A program made the translations under genes and the position numbers. Under the pieces are notes generated by a model that was given only the letters and a program-made list of their open reading frames with translations, had not been told where the DNA came from and did no database searches. A DNA stretch of 64,000 bases from Burkholderia stagnalis. Its GTDB lineage: Bacteria > Pseudomonadota > Gammaproteobacteria > Burkholderiales > Burkholderiaceae. This document shows, piece after piece, positions 29,282 through 38,506 of the stretch. The stretch lies in NCBI RefSeq assembly GCF_902830275.1, contig NZ_CADESW010000002.1, positions 599,141 to 663,140 of the forward strand, read 5' to 3'. The first letter of the stretch is position 1; every line of letters begins with the position of its first letter.

Positions 29282-29863
29282 ATGGCAGCGAAGAAGATCC
29301 TGTTCCTGACCGGCGATTTCGCCGAAGACTACGAAACGATGGTGCCGTTCCAGGCGCTGCAGGCCGTCGGCCATCGCGTCGACGCGGTCTGCCCCGGCAA
29401 GCGGGCAGGCGACAAGATCAAGACCGCGATCCACGACTTCGAGGGCGACCAGACCTACACCGAGAAGCCCGGCCACCAGTTCACGCTGAACGCGACGTTC
29501 GACGACGTCGATGCGACCCGCTACGACGCGCTCGCGATCGCGGGCGGCCGCGCGCCGGAATACCTGCGGCTCGATCCGAAAGTGATCGCGATCGTGCGCG
29601 CGTTCGCCGATGCGGGCAAGCCGATCGCCGCGATCTGCCATGCGGCGCAGCTGCTCGCCGCCGCGGACGTGATCCGCGGCAAGCGCATCTCGGCCTATCC
29701 GGCCTGCGCGCCCGAAGTGAAGCTCGCCGGCGGCGAGTATGCGGACATTCCGGTCGACGCGGCCGTCACCGATGCGCCGTTCGTCACCGCGCCCGCGTGG
29801 CCCGCGCACCCGGCGTGGCTCGCGCAGTTCCTCGCATTGCTCGGCACGCGCATCGAGCTGTAA
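29282..29863 (+). CDS. DJ-1/PfpI family protein
   Basis: A 193-residue DJ-1/PfpI (class I glutamine amidotransferase-like) protein. The nucleophile elbow is [10 protein letters not shown] (Cys near 120), and the acidic partner lies in the FAEDYET region near the N-terminus. Members act as glyoxalases, deglycases or stress chaperones; the exact activity is not certain. It has a strong ribosome site (AGGAGAAAGCC) and stands alone, convergent with the MarR gene. Confidence 0.9.
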   Translation: MAAKKILFLTGDFAEDYETMVPFQALQAVGHRVDAVCPGKRAGDKIKTAIHDFEGDQTYTEKPGHQFTLNATFDDVDATRYDALAIAGGRAPEYLRLDPKVIAIVRAFADAGKPIAAICHAAQLLAAADVIRGKRISAYPACAPEVKLAGGEYADIPVDAAVTDAPFVTAPAWPAHPAWLAQFLALLGTRIEL

Positions 29864-29888
29864 CGCCGTTCCCGCGGCGGCGGCGCGC

Positions 29889-30335
29889 TCAGCGCCCCGC
29901 CGGCGGCGGGCCGGCTTCCGCGATCCGCGCCTCCAGCATCGCGAGCGCGCCCGACAGCCCGTTCAGCACGTCGTCCGGGAGCTGCGCCACTGTCTTGTCG
30001 AGGAATGCCTTGCGGCGCGGCAGGCTCGCGTCGAATGCCGCGCGCCCGTCGTCGGTCAGCTTCACGTTCGTCACGCGGTTGTCGCGCGCGTCGGATTCGC
30101 GCTCGATCCAGCCGAGCGCCTCGAGCGCCTTCAACTGGCGCGTGAGCGCGCCCGGGTCGATCCGCAGCACTTCGACGAGCCGCTTCTGCGACGCGTGGCC
30201 GTCCATCGTATTGAGCGCGACCATGATGCGCCAGCGCGGCATCGGCTGGCCGACGTGCGCCTCGAACGCGCTCATGAACGCGCGATAGGTTCGTCCGAAC
30301 TGCTGCAAGATCGCGACGCGGTCCTGTTCTTCCAT
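29889..30335 (-). CDS. MarR family transcriptional regulator
   Basis: A 148-residue winged-helix MarR regulator (QKRLVEVLRIDPGALTRQLKALEALGWIERESDARDNR, split here as helix, recognition helix and wing). ATG 30335 was chosen because AAGGA lies upstream; the frame remains open further upstream but overlaps the transporter gene. It begins 17 nt after the transporter stop, so the two form an operon in which the regulator probably represses efflux until a phenolic or drug ligand binds. Confidence 0.9.
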   Translation of the reverse strand: MEEQDRVAILQQFGRTYRAFMSAFEAHVGQPMPRWRIMVALNTMDGHASQKRLVEVLRIDPGALTRQLKALEALGWIERESDARDNRVTNVKLTDDGRAAFDASLPRRKAFLDKTVAQLPDDVLNGLSGALAMLEARIAEAGPPPAGR

Positions 30336-30352
30336 GCGCTGAATCTGTTCCT

Positions 30353-31948
30353 TCAATCGGCCAACGGGCCGGGTTCGATCTTGCGCCGCAGCGTAATCGG
30401 CGGCACGCGTCTGCATTGCCACACCGAAAACACCGCGACCGCCGCCGCCACCGCGACGCCCAGGTGAATCGCGCCGACCAGCGATTCGCGGGCCGCCTCG
30501 AGCAGCAGCGCGCCATTATGCCCGGCACGCGTCAGTTCGCTCACGAGACCGCCCTGCGCCGCGCGGTCGATCAGGATCTGCGGATCGGCGAGCCGCGCGT
30601 GCCACTGCAGCGCATGATCGGCCGCGAGCGCGTCGCGCACGCCGCCCGCGTACATCTGGTTGACGAGCGTGCCCGTCAGCGCGGTGCCGACCATCCCGCC
30701 GACCATCCGCAGCGACTGCAGCAGCGCGGTCGCGATGCCGAGGTGCTCGCGCCCGGCCGTCTGCTGCGCGAACACGGTGAGGTTCGGCAGCACGAAGCCG
30801 AGGCCGACGCCGCCCGCGACCATCAGCGCCATCAGCACCCAGCGCGGCGTGGCGTGCGTCGCCGCGACGACGCCGACGCAGGTGATCGCGAACAGCGCGA
30901 AGCCGACGTGCAGCATCGCGTTCGGATGGCGGATGCGGGTGACGACGCGGCCGTTCATGATGCTGCCGATCGTGATGAACACGACGAGCGGCGTGATCAC
31001 GAGCCCGGCTTCCTTCGGCGACATGCCGAAGCCGCCCTGGAACAGCAGCGGCGCGTAGAACAGCAGCGAGAACATCGAGAAGCCGGCGAGGATCGCGAGC
31101 ACGAACAGCGCGGACAGCGCGCGGTTGCCGAACATGTCGAACGGCAAAATCGGCTGCGCGCAGCGCTTCTCCCAGCGCCACAAACCGACGCCCGCGACGA
31201 GCGCGACGCCGAGCAGCAGCGTCGGCCAGCCGGCGATCCCGTATTTCGGCAGCCATTCGACGAACAGTTGCAGCGCGCCGAGCGACAGCGCGATCAGGAT
31301 CGCGCCCGGCCAGTCGAGCCGCATCTTCTCGTCGTGCTCGATATGGCGCAGGTGCGGCAGGTAGCGCCACACGAACAGCAGCGACAGGATCCCGACCGGC
31401 AGGTTCACGTAGAACACCGAGCGCCAGCCGAACGACTGGGTCAGCACGCCGCCGAGCGACGGCCCGATCGCGTTCGCGATGCCGAACGCGGAGCTCATCA
31501 TCACCTGCCAGCGCAGCCGCACGACCGAATCGGGGAACAGGTCGGGAATGCACGCGAACGCGGTGCCGACCAGCATCCCGCCGCCGATGCCCTGCAGCCC
31601 GCGCGCAAGCACGAGCGACAGCATGTCGTTGGCCATCCCGCACAGCACCGACGCGGTGGTGAACAGCACGATCGACGCGATCACGAACGGCTTGCGCCCG
31701 TAATAGTCGCCGAGCCGGCCGAAGATCGGCACGGTGATCACCGAACTGAGCAGGTATGACGTCGCGACCCATGCATACAGGTCGAACCCTTTCAGCTCGG
31801 CGACGATCGTCGGCAGCGCGGTGCCGACCACGGTCTGGTCGAGTGCGACGAGCATCGTCACGAACGAGATCCCGATCATCGCCAGCAGCGACTCGCGGAA
31901 CGGCAGGACTTGCCCGCTCGAATGGTGGGCGGCGGTATGGACGGCCAT
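30353..31948 (-). CDS. MFS transporter, DHA2/EmrB-like (14 TM)
   Basis: A 531-residue major-facilitator efflux pump of the DHA2 type. Motif A between TM2 and TM3 is GRLGDYYGRKP, motif B is LARGLQGIGGGML, and motif C is FGIANAIGPSLGGVL. Fourteen predicted membrane segments fit the length. It starts at ATG 31948 and is followed by the MarR gene. A TTGAC-GA-GTCAA repeat just upstream is a likely operator. Confidence 0.92.
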   Translation of the reverse strand: MAVHTAAHHSSGQVLPFRESLLAMIGISFVTMLVALDQTVVGTALPTIVAELKGFDLYAWVATSYLLSSVITVPIFGRLGDYYGRKPFVIASIVLFTTASVLCGMANDMLSLVLARGLQGIGGGMLVGTAFACIPDLFPDSVVRLRWQVMMSSAFGIANAIGPSLGGVLTQSFGWRSVFYVNLPVGILSLLFVWRYLPHLRHIEHDEKMRLDWPGAILIALSLGALQLFVEWLPKYGIAGWPTLLLGVALVAGVGLWRWEKRCAQPILPFDMFGNRALSALFVLAILAGFSMFSLLFYAPLLFQGGFGMSPKEAGLVITPLVVFITIGSIMNGRVVTRIRHPNAMLHVGFALFAITCVGVVAATHATPRWVLMALMVAGGVGLGFVLPNLTVFAQQTAGREHLGIATALLQSLRMVGGMVGTALTGTLVNQMYAGGVRDALAADHALQWHARLADPQILIDRAAQGGLVSELTRAGHNGALLLEAARESLVGAIHLGVAVAAAVAVFSVWQCRRVPPITLRRKIEPGPLAD

Positions 31949-31966
31949 TTTTTGCTGAAACAACTT

Positions 31967-31978
31967 TTGACGAGTCAA
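31967..31978. promoter_or_regulatory. Candidate MarR operator upstream of the MFS pump
   Basis: The inverted repeat TTGAC-GA-GTCAA lies 18 bp upstream of the MFS start in an AT-rich stretch, where a promoter would be. Sequence and spacing are like MarR-family sites. Confidence 0.5.
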
Positions 31979-32054
31979 CAATTTGAAAATTCTAGCACGG
32001 CTGGAGTAACCTAGCTGACGGCCGACGGCTCGGCCCTGGCTGCAAGGGAGGAAG

Positions 32055-32900
32055 ATGGAACCGATTTCAACCGGCGTCGCGACGACGCTGTCGGACGACG
32101 ACCGCGACGTGCTGCGGCGCGCGAAGCAGGTGCTGGAAAGCCCGTCGCTGACGATGAAGCTGACGGGCCTGCTCGGCGCGCCGGTGGAGAAGATGATCGG
32201 CCGGCTGCCGGATTTCGCGACCGGCAAGATCAACGACGCGACCCAGCTCGCGCTGCGCAAGTGCCTGAACCTCGCGCTGCGCACGCTCGGCAAGCCGCCG
32301 GCGCCGGACGTGGACACGCCCGACAAGCCGAGCAACCTGCTGCACAAGCTCGCGGTCGCGACGACGGGCGCGGCGGGCGGCGCGTTCGGCTTCCTCGCGC
32401 TGCCGGTCGAGCTGCCGGTGACGACGACGCTGATCTTCCGCTCGGTGTGCGACATCGCGCGCAGCGAGGGCGAGGACCTGTCGTCGGTGGATACGCAGCT
32501 GCAGTGCCTCGCCGTGCTCGGCATGGGCGGCAACCCGGACCGCAGCGAAGAGGATGCCGATCTCGGCTACTTCGTGCTGCGCGGCGCGCTCGCGCAGGCG
32601 ATCTCGAAGGCATCGTCGGACATCACGTCGAAAGGCATCGCCGCGCACGGCTCGGCCGCCGTGTTCAAGCTCGTGCAAACCGTCGCGTCGCGCTTCTCGG
32701 TGCAGGTGACCGAACAGATGGCGGCCAAGTCGATTCCGGCGATCGGCGCGGTGCTCGGCGCGACCGTCAACACGCTGTTCATCGACCACTTCCAGCAGAT
32801 GGCGCACGGCCACTTCGCCGTGCGCCGGCTCGAGCGCAAATACGGCGCGGCCGCCGTGAAGGCCGCCTATCAGGCGATCGACACCTCGCCCGCACGCTGA
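32055..32900 (+). CDS. EcsC family protein
   Basis: A 281-residue EcsC-family protein. The Gly/Ala-rich hydrophobic segment TTGAAGGAFGFLALPVELPVTT (in the middle, about 103-124) and the phrase FRSVCDIARSEGEDL are characteristic. EcsC proteins are linked to secretion or membrane processes, but the molecular function is unknown. The start has a strong GGGAGGAAG site. Its last 31 bp overlap the end of the convergent hydrolase gene. Confidence 0.88.
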   Translation: MEPISTGVATTLSDDDRDVLRRAKQVLESPSLTMKLTGLLGAPVEKMIGRLPDFATGKINDATQLALRKCLNLALRTLGKPPAPDVDTPDKPSNLLHKLAVATTGAAGGAFGFLALPVELPVTTTLIFRSVCDIARSEGEDLSSVDTQLQCLAVLGMGGNPDRSEEDADLGYFVLRGALAQAISKASSDITSKGIAAHGSAAVFKLVQTVASRFSVQVTEQMAAKSIPAIGAVLGATVNTLFIDHFQQMAHGHFAVRRLERKYGAAAVKAAYQAIDTSPAR

Positions 32901-33850
32901 ACCGCGCGCTCGACCGCGACCCGGCGCAGGAACGCGGCCGCCCGGTCGAGCGCCTGCCGCGATTCCGGCACCATCGGCGCATACAACTGCCAGACGTGCG
33001 GCATCTGCGGCCAGATCTCGATCTCGACCTGCACGCCGGCGGCCCTCGCCTTGTCGGCGACGCGGCGCGAATCGTCGAGCAGCACCTCGGTGCTGCCGAC
33101 CTGGATGAACAGCGGCGGCAGCCCCGTGAAATCCGCATAGAGCGGCGACGCGTACGGGTGGGCGGCCGGCGTGTCGCCGAGATACAGCTTCGCCGCCTTG
33201 CCGAGCGCCGGGCCGGCGAACATCGGATCGATGCCGTCGTGCGTGCGCAGCGTCTCGCCGGTCGCCGCGAGATCGGTCCACGGCGAGAACAGGATCGCGC
33301 CGGCCGGCAGCGGCTCGCCGCGATCGCGCAGCGCGACGAGCGTCGCGAGCGCGAGGCCCCCGCCCGCCGAATCGCCGCCGAGCACGATCGACTCGGGCGG
33401 CGTGCCCGTCGCGAGCAGCCGGCGGTAGGCGGCGAGCGCATCGTCGAGCGCGGCCGGGAAGCGGTGCTCCGGCGCGAGGCGGTAGTCGAGCGAGAACGCG
33501 CGCACGCCCGCGCGTTTGGTCAGGCCGAACACGAGCGGGCGATGGGTCTTGGTCGAGCAGAAGTAGTAGCCGCCGCCGTGGAAGTACAGCAGCATGCGCC
33601 CCTGCGCGGCCCCCTGCCCGGACCCCTGCCCGGTCCGCCCGTCGACACGCTCGAGCCATTCGCCGCGCAGCGGCGCGTCGTCCGGGCCGTAGCATTCGCG
33701 CAGCCGATAGCCGGACGGCGCGCGGCGCGGCACGATCATCCGCCGGTCGGTAAAGCGCCGCGCGCGCGCCGGGTCGAGCACGGGACGCGTGGTCTCGGGG
33801 CGGAACTGCCAACGCAGCAGCCAGCAGGCGAGCTTGCTTTGCCAACTCAT
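32870..33850 (-). CDS. Alpha/beta hydrolase (hormone-sensitive-lipase family esterase)
   Basis: A 326-residue esterase. The oxyanion motif HGGGYYF and the nucleophile elbow GDSAGGG are typical of the HSL family; an aspartate and histidine follow in the C-terminal third (MPHVW near residue 290). It should hydrolyse short acyl esters; the natural substrate is unknown. ATG 33850 is preceded by GGAG at a good distance, better than a GTG three codons earlier. Confidence 0.9.
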   Translation of the reverse strand: MSWQSKLACWLLRWQFRPETTRPVLDPARARRFTDRRMIVPRRAPSGYRLRECYGPDDAPLRGEWLERVDGRTGQGSGQGAAQGRMLLYFHGGGYYFCSTKTHRPLVFGLTKRAGVRAFSLDYRLAPEHRFPAALDDALAAYRRLLATGTPPESIVLGGDSAGGGLALATLVALRDRGEPLPAGAILFSPWTDLAATGETLRTHDGIDPMFAGPALGKAAKLYLGDTPAAHPYASPLYADFTGLPPLFIQVGSTEVLLDDSRRVADKARAAGVQVEIEIWPQMPHVWQLYAPMVPESRQALDRAAAFLRRVAVERAVQRAGEVSIA

Positions 33851-33939
33851 CGGACGCACTCCGTATCGGAAATGTGTCGATGGTACGTGCGATCGCGCCC
33901 CGGACGCTCGACAGGTGCCTCTATATCAAACGCCGGCGC

Positions 33940-34374
33940 TCAGCCGGCCGGCAGCACCTGCCCGCGGATCTCGCCGGACGGATGCTCCTTCGTGTGCACG
34001 TTGAAATACCACTTGCCGGCCATCAGCTCGGTCACCTGGGTGTCGGTCAGTTCCTTCGAGCCCTTGATCGGGCTGGCGAGGCCGTCCTTCGGAATCGGCA
34101 CCTGCACGCCCGCGTTCTGCCCGACCGGCGCCGGCCCGTGGAAATGCGCGGCGGTGGCCGGGCCGGTCAGGTTCTCGTAGGTCGCCGTCCATTGCAGCGT
34201 ATGGGTGAGCGTGTCGTAAGTGGCGTCGACCGCGCCCGAACCCTTGCTCGTGGTCGGCGGCACCTCGCTCGACGGCTGCAGGTTGGCGGACAGGCGAACC
34301 GTTTCGGCCGCCGCGCTGCCGGCGGCCAGCACGCCCGCGAGTAACGCGACCTGAAGGATGCGCAGCTTCGTCAT
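33940..34374 (-). CDS. Secreted CHRD-domain protein
   Basis: A 144-residue protein with a signal peptide (LLAGVLAAGSAAAE, cleavage near 24) and a CHRD domain (LQWTATYENLTG, AAHFHGPA, WYFNVHTKEHPSGEIRGQ). CHRD domains occur in extracellular proteins of unclear function. ATG 34374 has AGGAGATTCC in front. A 7-bp hairpin at 34399-34417 lies in its 5' leader. Confidence 0.88.
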   Translation of the reverse strand: MTKLRILQVALLAGVLAAGSAAAETVRLSANLQPSSEVPPTTSKGSGAVDATYDTLTHTLQWTATYENLTGPATAAHFHGPAPVGQNAGVQVPIPKDGLASPIKGSKELTDTQVTELMAGKWYFNVHTKEHPSGEIRGQVLPAG

Positions 34375-34540
34375 GGAATCTCCTTGTACGACCGTGTGCG
34401 CCATCCGGCGGATGGCGTCTCGCCCATGTTAGTCGATCGCCGCCCGCCGGTGCGGTATGCGGCCAGCCTGACGCGGCCAGGAACAGACCTTTGCAGGCGA
34501 ACGCCTGAATCCGCGCGCGCCGTTTCGCTACACTTCTTCT

Positions 34541-34611
34541 CACAGTTGCTTGTTTCCTTCGTCCGAAGGAGTCTGCGAGTATTTACGCGGCCGCCCGGCC
34601 GCGTTTTTTTT
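34541..34611 (+). ncRNA. Candidate small RNA or leader attenuator
   Basis: The plus strand has a hairpin CCTTCG-TC-CGAAGG (34556-34569), then a GC-rich stem (CGCGGCC at 34586-34592 with GGCCGCG at 34597-34603) followed by eight T. This is a textbook terminator, but no plus-strand gene lies upstream within the divergent gap. A possible -10 (TACACT at 34529-34534) would start an RNA of about 70 nt. It could instead be an attenuated leader of the outer-membrane gene at 34729. The start point is a guess. Confidence 0.5.
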
Positions 34612-34728
34612 GCCTGCCGGCCGACCGCCGCATCGTCACATCGCGCAATACGATCCTGTGGAAATCCGCATCGACACGCAGCCATTCGCGCGCGAAGATG
34701 GGGCCTTGTCGTCCCCCAGAGATGCATC

Positions 34729-35745
34729 GTGCCGACCCCTCGCTTGCCATCGAGAACGCGTCCCGTTCGCTTCCGCCCGGTGCTCGCGAGCGTCTGCACG
34801 CTCGCGGCACTTCATGCCGGGCCCGCGGCCGCCCAGGAATTCGGGCTGTTCGCCGGTTCGCTATGGGGCGGCGGCGGCCGCTCGTATGCGTGGGCCTTCG
34901 ATTACCAGGAAGGATTGAGCCCGCACACCGCGATCGGCTTCACCTGGTACAACGAAGGGCATATCCCCAATCACCACCGCGACGGCCAGGCGATTCAATT
35001 CTGGGGGCGCTGGCCGCTCGAGAACCGCCGCTTCGTGCTGTCGGCGGGCGCAGGGCCATACCGCTACTTCGACACGGCCCCGGCCGGCGAAGGCCGCGAC
35101 TACTCGAATTCGCACGGCTGGGGCGTGCTGATGAGCGTACGCGCCGCGTACTACACGTCGGACCGCTGGGTCGCGCAGTTGCAGCTCAATCGCACGCAGG
35201 TGTTCCGCGGGCCGAACACCACGTCGGTGATGTTCGGCATCGGCTACCAGCTCGACGCGCCGGGCACGCCCGGCCCGCGCGACACGCCGCTGCCGCGCGC
35301 CGGCAAGGTCACGAACAACGAGGTGACCGCGATGCTCGGCGAAACGATCCTCAACAGCCGCTCGTCGCCGTCGACGCTCGGCGGCAGCATCGAATACCGG
35401 CGCGGCCTCACCCGCACGGTCGACTGGACCGCGACGTGGATGTATGAAGGCGCGAAGCAGGCCGTGCGCCGCAACGGCGTCGCATCGCAGCTCTGGCTCA
35501 CGCGCGCGTTCCTGAACGACGCGCTCACGCTGTCGGCCGGCGCGGGCGCCTACTTCACGGTGAACCAGCGCAACTTCAGCGGCCAGCCGGGCCCCGGCGA
35601 CGGCACCGTGTCGGGGATCGTGTCGATCTCGGCCAGCTACCGGCTCTCCGAGCGCTGGCTCACGCGCGTCACGTGGAACCGGGTCGTCACGCGCTACAAC
35701 CGCGACACCGACGTGATCCAGGCCGGCCTCGGCTACCGCTTCTGA
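34729..35745 (+). CDS. Predicted outer-membrane beta-barrel protein
   Basis: A 338-residue protein with an N-terminal signal peptide (VLASVCTLAALHAGPAAAQ) and many alternating, aromatic-rich strands ending in YRF, the usual outer-membrane barrel C-terminus (terminal Phe). I recognise no specific family. The only sensible start is GTG 34729; upstream in-frame codons cross the terminator of the candidate small RNA. It is convergent with the aldolase gene, with 14 bp between stops. Confidence 0.7.
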   Translation: MPTPRLPSRTRPVRFRPVLASVCTLAALHAGPAAAQEFGLFAGSLWGGGGRSYAWAFDYQEGLSPHTAIGFTWYNEGHIPNHHRDGQAIQFWGRWPLENRRFVLSAGAGPYRYFDTAPAGEGRDYSNSHGWGVLMSVRAAYYTSDRWVAQLQLNRTQVFRGPNTTSVMFGIGYQLDAPGTPGPRDTPLPRAGKVTNNEVTAMLGETILNSRSSPSTLGGSIEYRRGLTRTVDWTATWMYEGAKQAVRRNGVASQLWLTRAFLNDALTLSAGAGAYFTVNQRNFSGQPGPGDGTVSGIVSISASYRLSERWLTRVTWNRVVTRYNRDTDVIQAGLGYRF

Positions 35746-35759
35746 ACGCGCACGGCGCG

Positions 35760-36533
35760 TCAGCTCCGGTATCCCGGATCGATGCGATCGACGATGCGCT
35801 GCAGTGCGTCGAACGCATCCTGCCCCGCGCCGTGCTTCGGGTCGAAGTTCAGCGAATCGCGCACGCAGGCTTCGAGCACCGGCGGCGCGATCGGCAGCGC
35901 GTCGCCGATCGCGTGCGTCGCGACCTGCACCTCGCACGCGCGATTGAGCAGCCACATCAGCGAGAACGTCTGCGCGAGCGTGTGCCCGATCGTCACCGGC
36001 CCGTGGTTCCTCAGCAGCAGCACCGGCCGCCCGCCCGCGCTCGCGACGATGCGCCGGCCCTCGTCGAGATGCACGGTGATCCCCTCGAAGTCGTGGTACG
36101 CGACCTTGCCGTACAGCTGCGCCGCGTAGAAATTCGAGAACGACAGGCCGCCGCGCGAACAGCACACGGCCATCGCGGGCGTCGTGTGCACGTGCATCAC
36201 GCAATGCGCGTCCGGCAGCGCCGCGTGGATCGCACTGTGGAACGTGAAGCCCGCCGGGTTGATCGGCCAGTCGGAATGGCCGATCACGTTGCCGTCGAGG
36301 TCGACCTTGACCAGGTTCGACGCGCATACCTCGCGGTAGTGCAGCCCGAACGGATTGACCAGGAAGTGCCCGTCGGCGTCCGGCACGCGCAGCGAGATGT
36401 GGTTGTAGATCAGCTCGGTCCAGCCGAGATGGTCGAAGATGCGGTAGGCAGCCGCCAGCTGCACGCGCGCCTGCCATTCGGCGTCGGAGAAGCGGGCGGG
36501 ACGGGAAAACGGCTGGTTCGGTACGCGTTGCAT
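35760..36533 (-). CDS. Class II aldolase/adducin family protein
   Basis: A 257-residue class II aldolase-fold protein. Zinc-binding histidines are in MHVHTTPAM and NHGPVTIG, and the N-terminal TELIYNHISLRVP is typical. The members closest in layout are aldolases or decarboxylases acting on sugar phosphates or keto acids; the substrate is not clear. ATG 36533 has GGAG upstream. The 212-bp gap to the next gene (36534-36745) shows no gene. Confidence 0.88.
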   Translation of the reverse strand: MQRVPNQPFSRPARFSDAEWQARVQLAAAYRIFDHLGWTELIYNHISLRVPDADGHFLVNPFGLHYREVCASNLVKVDLDGNVIGHSDWPINPAGFTFHSAIHAALPDAHCVMHVHTTPAMAVCCSRGGLSFSNFYAAQLYGKVAYHDFEGITVHLDEGRRIVASAGGRPVLLLRNHGPVTIGHTLAQTFSLMWLLNRACEVQVATHAIGDALPIAPPVLEACVRDSLNFDPKHGAGQDAFDALQRIVDRIDPGYRS

Positions 36534-36745
36534 GCGGGGGCTCCGGTTGAGCAGGCGCGCGCGGCCGGGCGAACGCGGCGTCACACGTTGTCTCCTGGCG
36601 CCGGACGCGGCGAGCGCCGGCGCATGTTCGTCTCGCCGCCCGGCCGCCGCGCGCATCGCGCGCGCGGCATCCGGCGGCACCGCCACGATCGCCAGATCGT
36701 TGCGCGCACAACCATATCATCTTTCCGGGCGCGCCGGAACCGGCC

Positions 36746-38374
36746 CTATAACTGATCGTCGACCGGCAGCAGCATGAACATGCCGGTCAGCACGTTGCGC
36801 AGCAGCCCCGCGTCCGGATCGACGTGATAGGTGTGCGGCGCGCCGTTGTCGGTCGCGGTCCAGACCAGCTCGGACGCGCCGGGCCCCGACGGCGCGGCGA
36901 GCTGCACGCGATAGCTCTCGTCCGGCTGCGTCACCCGCGCGAAAATCGTCGCGACCTGCTGCGCGAGCGCCGGGCTGCGGATCACCAGCGCAAGCTCGGT
37001 GTTCAGATGCGCGGAACGCGGATCGAGGTTCAGCGAGCCGATCACGAGGGTGCGCCGGTCGATCACGTACGCCTTCGCGTGCAGGCTCGCCCGCGAGCGC
37101 GAACCGAACAGGCGCGCGGGCTGCTGGCGCGGCTGCGACTTGAATTCGTACAGCTCGACGCCGCGCTGCAGCAACGGCACGCGGTACGGGGCGTAGCCGG
37201 CCTGCACGGCCACCGCGTCGGTCGCGGCGAGCGAGTTGGTGAGGATCGCGACCCGCACGCCGCGCGCGGCCGTATCGCCGAGGATCTTCACACCCGCGTC
37301 GTGCGGCACGAAATACGGCGAGAACGCGAGCACCTCCTGCTGCGCGTCGCGCATCAGCTCGACGAGGCGCCGCATCGGCGGGCTCACGTAGCTGTCGGTG
37401 GGCCGCGCGACCTTGTCCGGCGCATCGGCCTTGAATTCGGCCGGCGCCCATACGAGCCCGAGCTCGTCGCGCGCGATCTGCCGCGCGAGCGGCGTCGCGT
37501 TCAGCGGCTTCGCGTTGTACGGCTCGGCGTAGGTGCGCCAGTGCGCGCGCAGCTCGTCGCGCATCGCGTCGAGGTCCTTCGGATCGAAGGTCTGATGATT
37601 CAGCACCCGCAGCGGATAGCTGCTCGCGCTCGCCCAGTACGCGTCGAAGCTCGCGGAGATGTCCCGCGTCACCGGGCCGGCCGCGAGCACGTCGAGGTCG
37701 CGGAACTGCAGCGTCGGGCTCGCGCTGAAATATTCGTCGCCGAGATTGCGGCCGCCGACGATCGCGAGCCGGTTGTCCGCGATCATCGCCTTGTTGTGCA
37801 TCCGGCGCGTGAAGCTGTCGATCCGCGTGAAGAAATTCGCGGTGCGCCGCATCACGCCCTGCTGCGCGGCGCCGAACGGATTGAACACGCGGATCTCGAT
37901 GTTCGCGTGCGTGTTCAGCGCGGCCATCACGCGGTCGATGTCGCGGAAGTTCAGGTCGTCGATCAGCATCCGCACCCGCACGCCGCGATCGGCCGCGTAC
38001 AGCGCGGCGGCGAGCAGCAGCTTGCCGGTCGTGTCCTCGGTCGCGATGTAGTACTGCATGTCGAGCGTCTTCGTCGCCGCGCGCGCGAGCGCGATGCGCA
38101 TCTGCAGCGCCTCGGCGCCGCCCGCCAGCAGGCGGAACCCCGACTGGCCCGGATGCGCGGCCTCGGCCGCGGCGAGCGCGTCGCGCAACGGCGTCGCGAC
38201 GTCGGCGGACAGCGCGGACGAAACGGGCCGGTCGAGCGTGGTGGCGGGGGGATGGGTCGCGCAGGCGGACACGAGCGGCAGCAGTGCGGAGACGGCCAGC
38301 GCGCGGGCCGCCTGCCGGCATGCGGCGTGCCATGACCGGACGAACGGCTCGCGCCGGATGAGGGACGTAGACAC
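36746..38374 (-). CDS. Phospholipase D family lipoprotein (ClsC/YmdC-like)
   Basis: A 542-residue PLD-superfamily protein with two HKD motifs: HNKAMIAD (about 193) and HAKAYVID (about 430). The N-terminus has a signal and lipobox (LLPLVSAC, Cys near 39), so it should be a membrane-anchored lipoprotein. Length and motif spacing resemble cardiolipin synthase C/YmdC. The candidate GntR-type operator at 38493-38503 lies upstream of it, between it and the regulator gene. Confidence 0.88.
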   Translation of the reverse strand: MSTSLIRREPFVRSWHAACRQAARALAVSALLPLVSACATHPPATTLDRPVSSALSADVATPLRDALAAAEAAHPGQSGFRLLAGGAEALQMRIALARAATKTLDMQYYIATEDTTGKLLLAAALYAADRGVRVRMLIDDLNFRDIDRVMAALNTHANIEIRVFNPFGAAQQGVMRRTANFFTRIDSFTRRMHNKAMIADNRLAIVGGRNLGDEYFSASPTLQFRDLDVLAAGPVTRDISASFDAYWASASSYPLRVLNHQTFDPKDLDAMRDELRAHWRTYAEPYNAKPLNATPLARQIARDELGLVWAPAEFKADAPDKVARPTDSYVSPPMRRLVELMRDAQQEVLAFSPYFVPHDAGVKILGDTAARGVRVAILTNSLAATDAVAVQAGYAPYRVPLLQRGVELYEFKSQPRQQPARLFGSRSRASLHAKAYVIDRRTLVIGSLNLDPRSAHLNTELALVIRSPALAQQVATIFARVTQPDESYRVQLAAPSGPGASELVWTATDNGAPHTYHVDPDAGLLRNVLTGMFMLLPVDDQL

Positions 38375-38492
38375 AGGGCTTCCTGGGCAGGGCGGATCAA
38401 CGCAGCCGCGCCTGCCGCGGCGCGCGGCCGACGGGCGCTTCCAGTCGATTCTAAGTGGCGCCGGACAGCACGGTCAATCGCGCCGGCCGGCG

Positions 38493-38503
38493 TGGTCCGA
38501 CCA
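38493..38503. promoter_or_regulatory. FCD-GntR-type operator near the regulator stop
   Basis: TGGT-CCG-ACCA is an exact match to the T-x-G-T-N3-A-C-x-A pattern known for FadR/LldR-subfamily regulators. It sits just after the regulator's stop codon and upstream of the PLD lipoprotein gene. Confidence 0.5.
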
Positions 38504-38506
38504 ATT

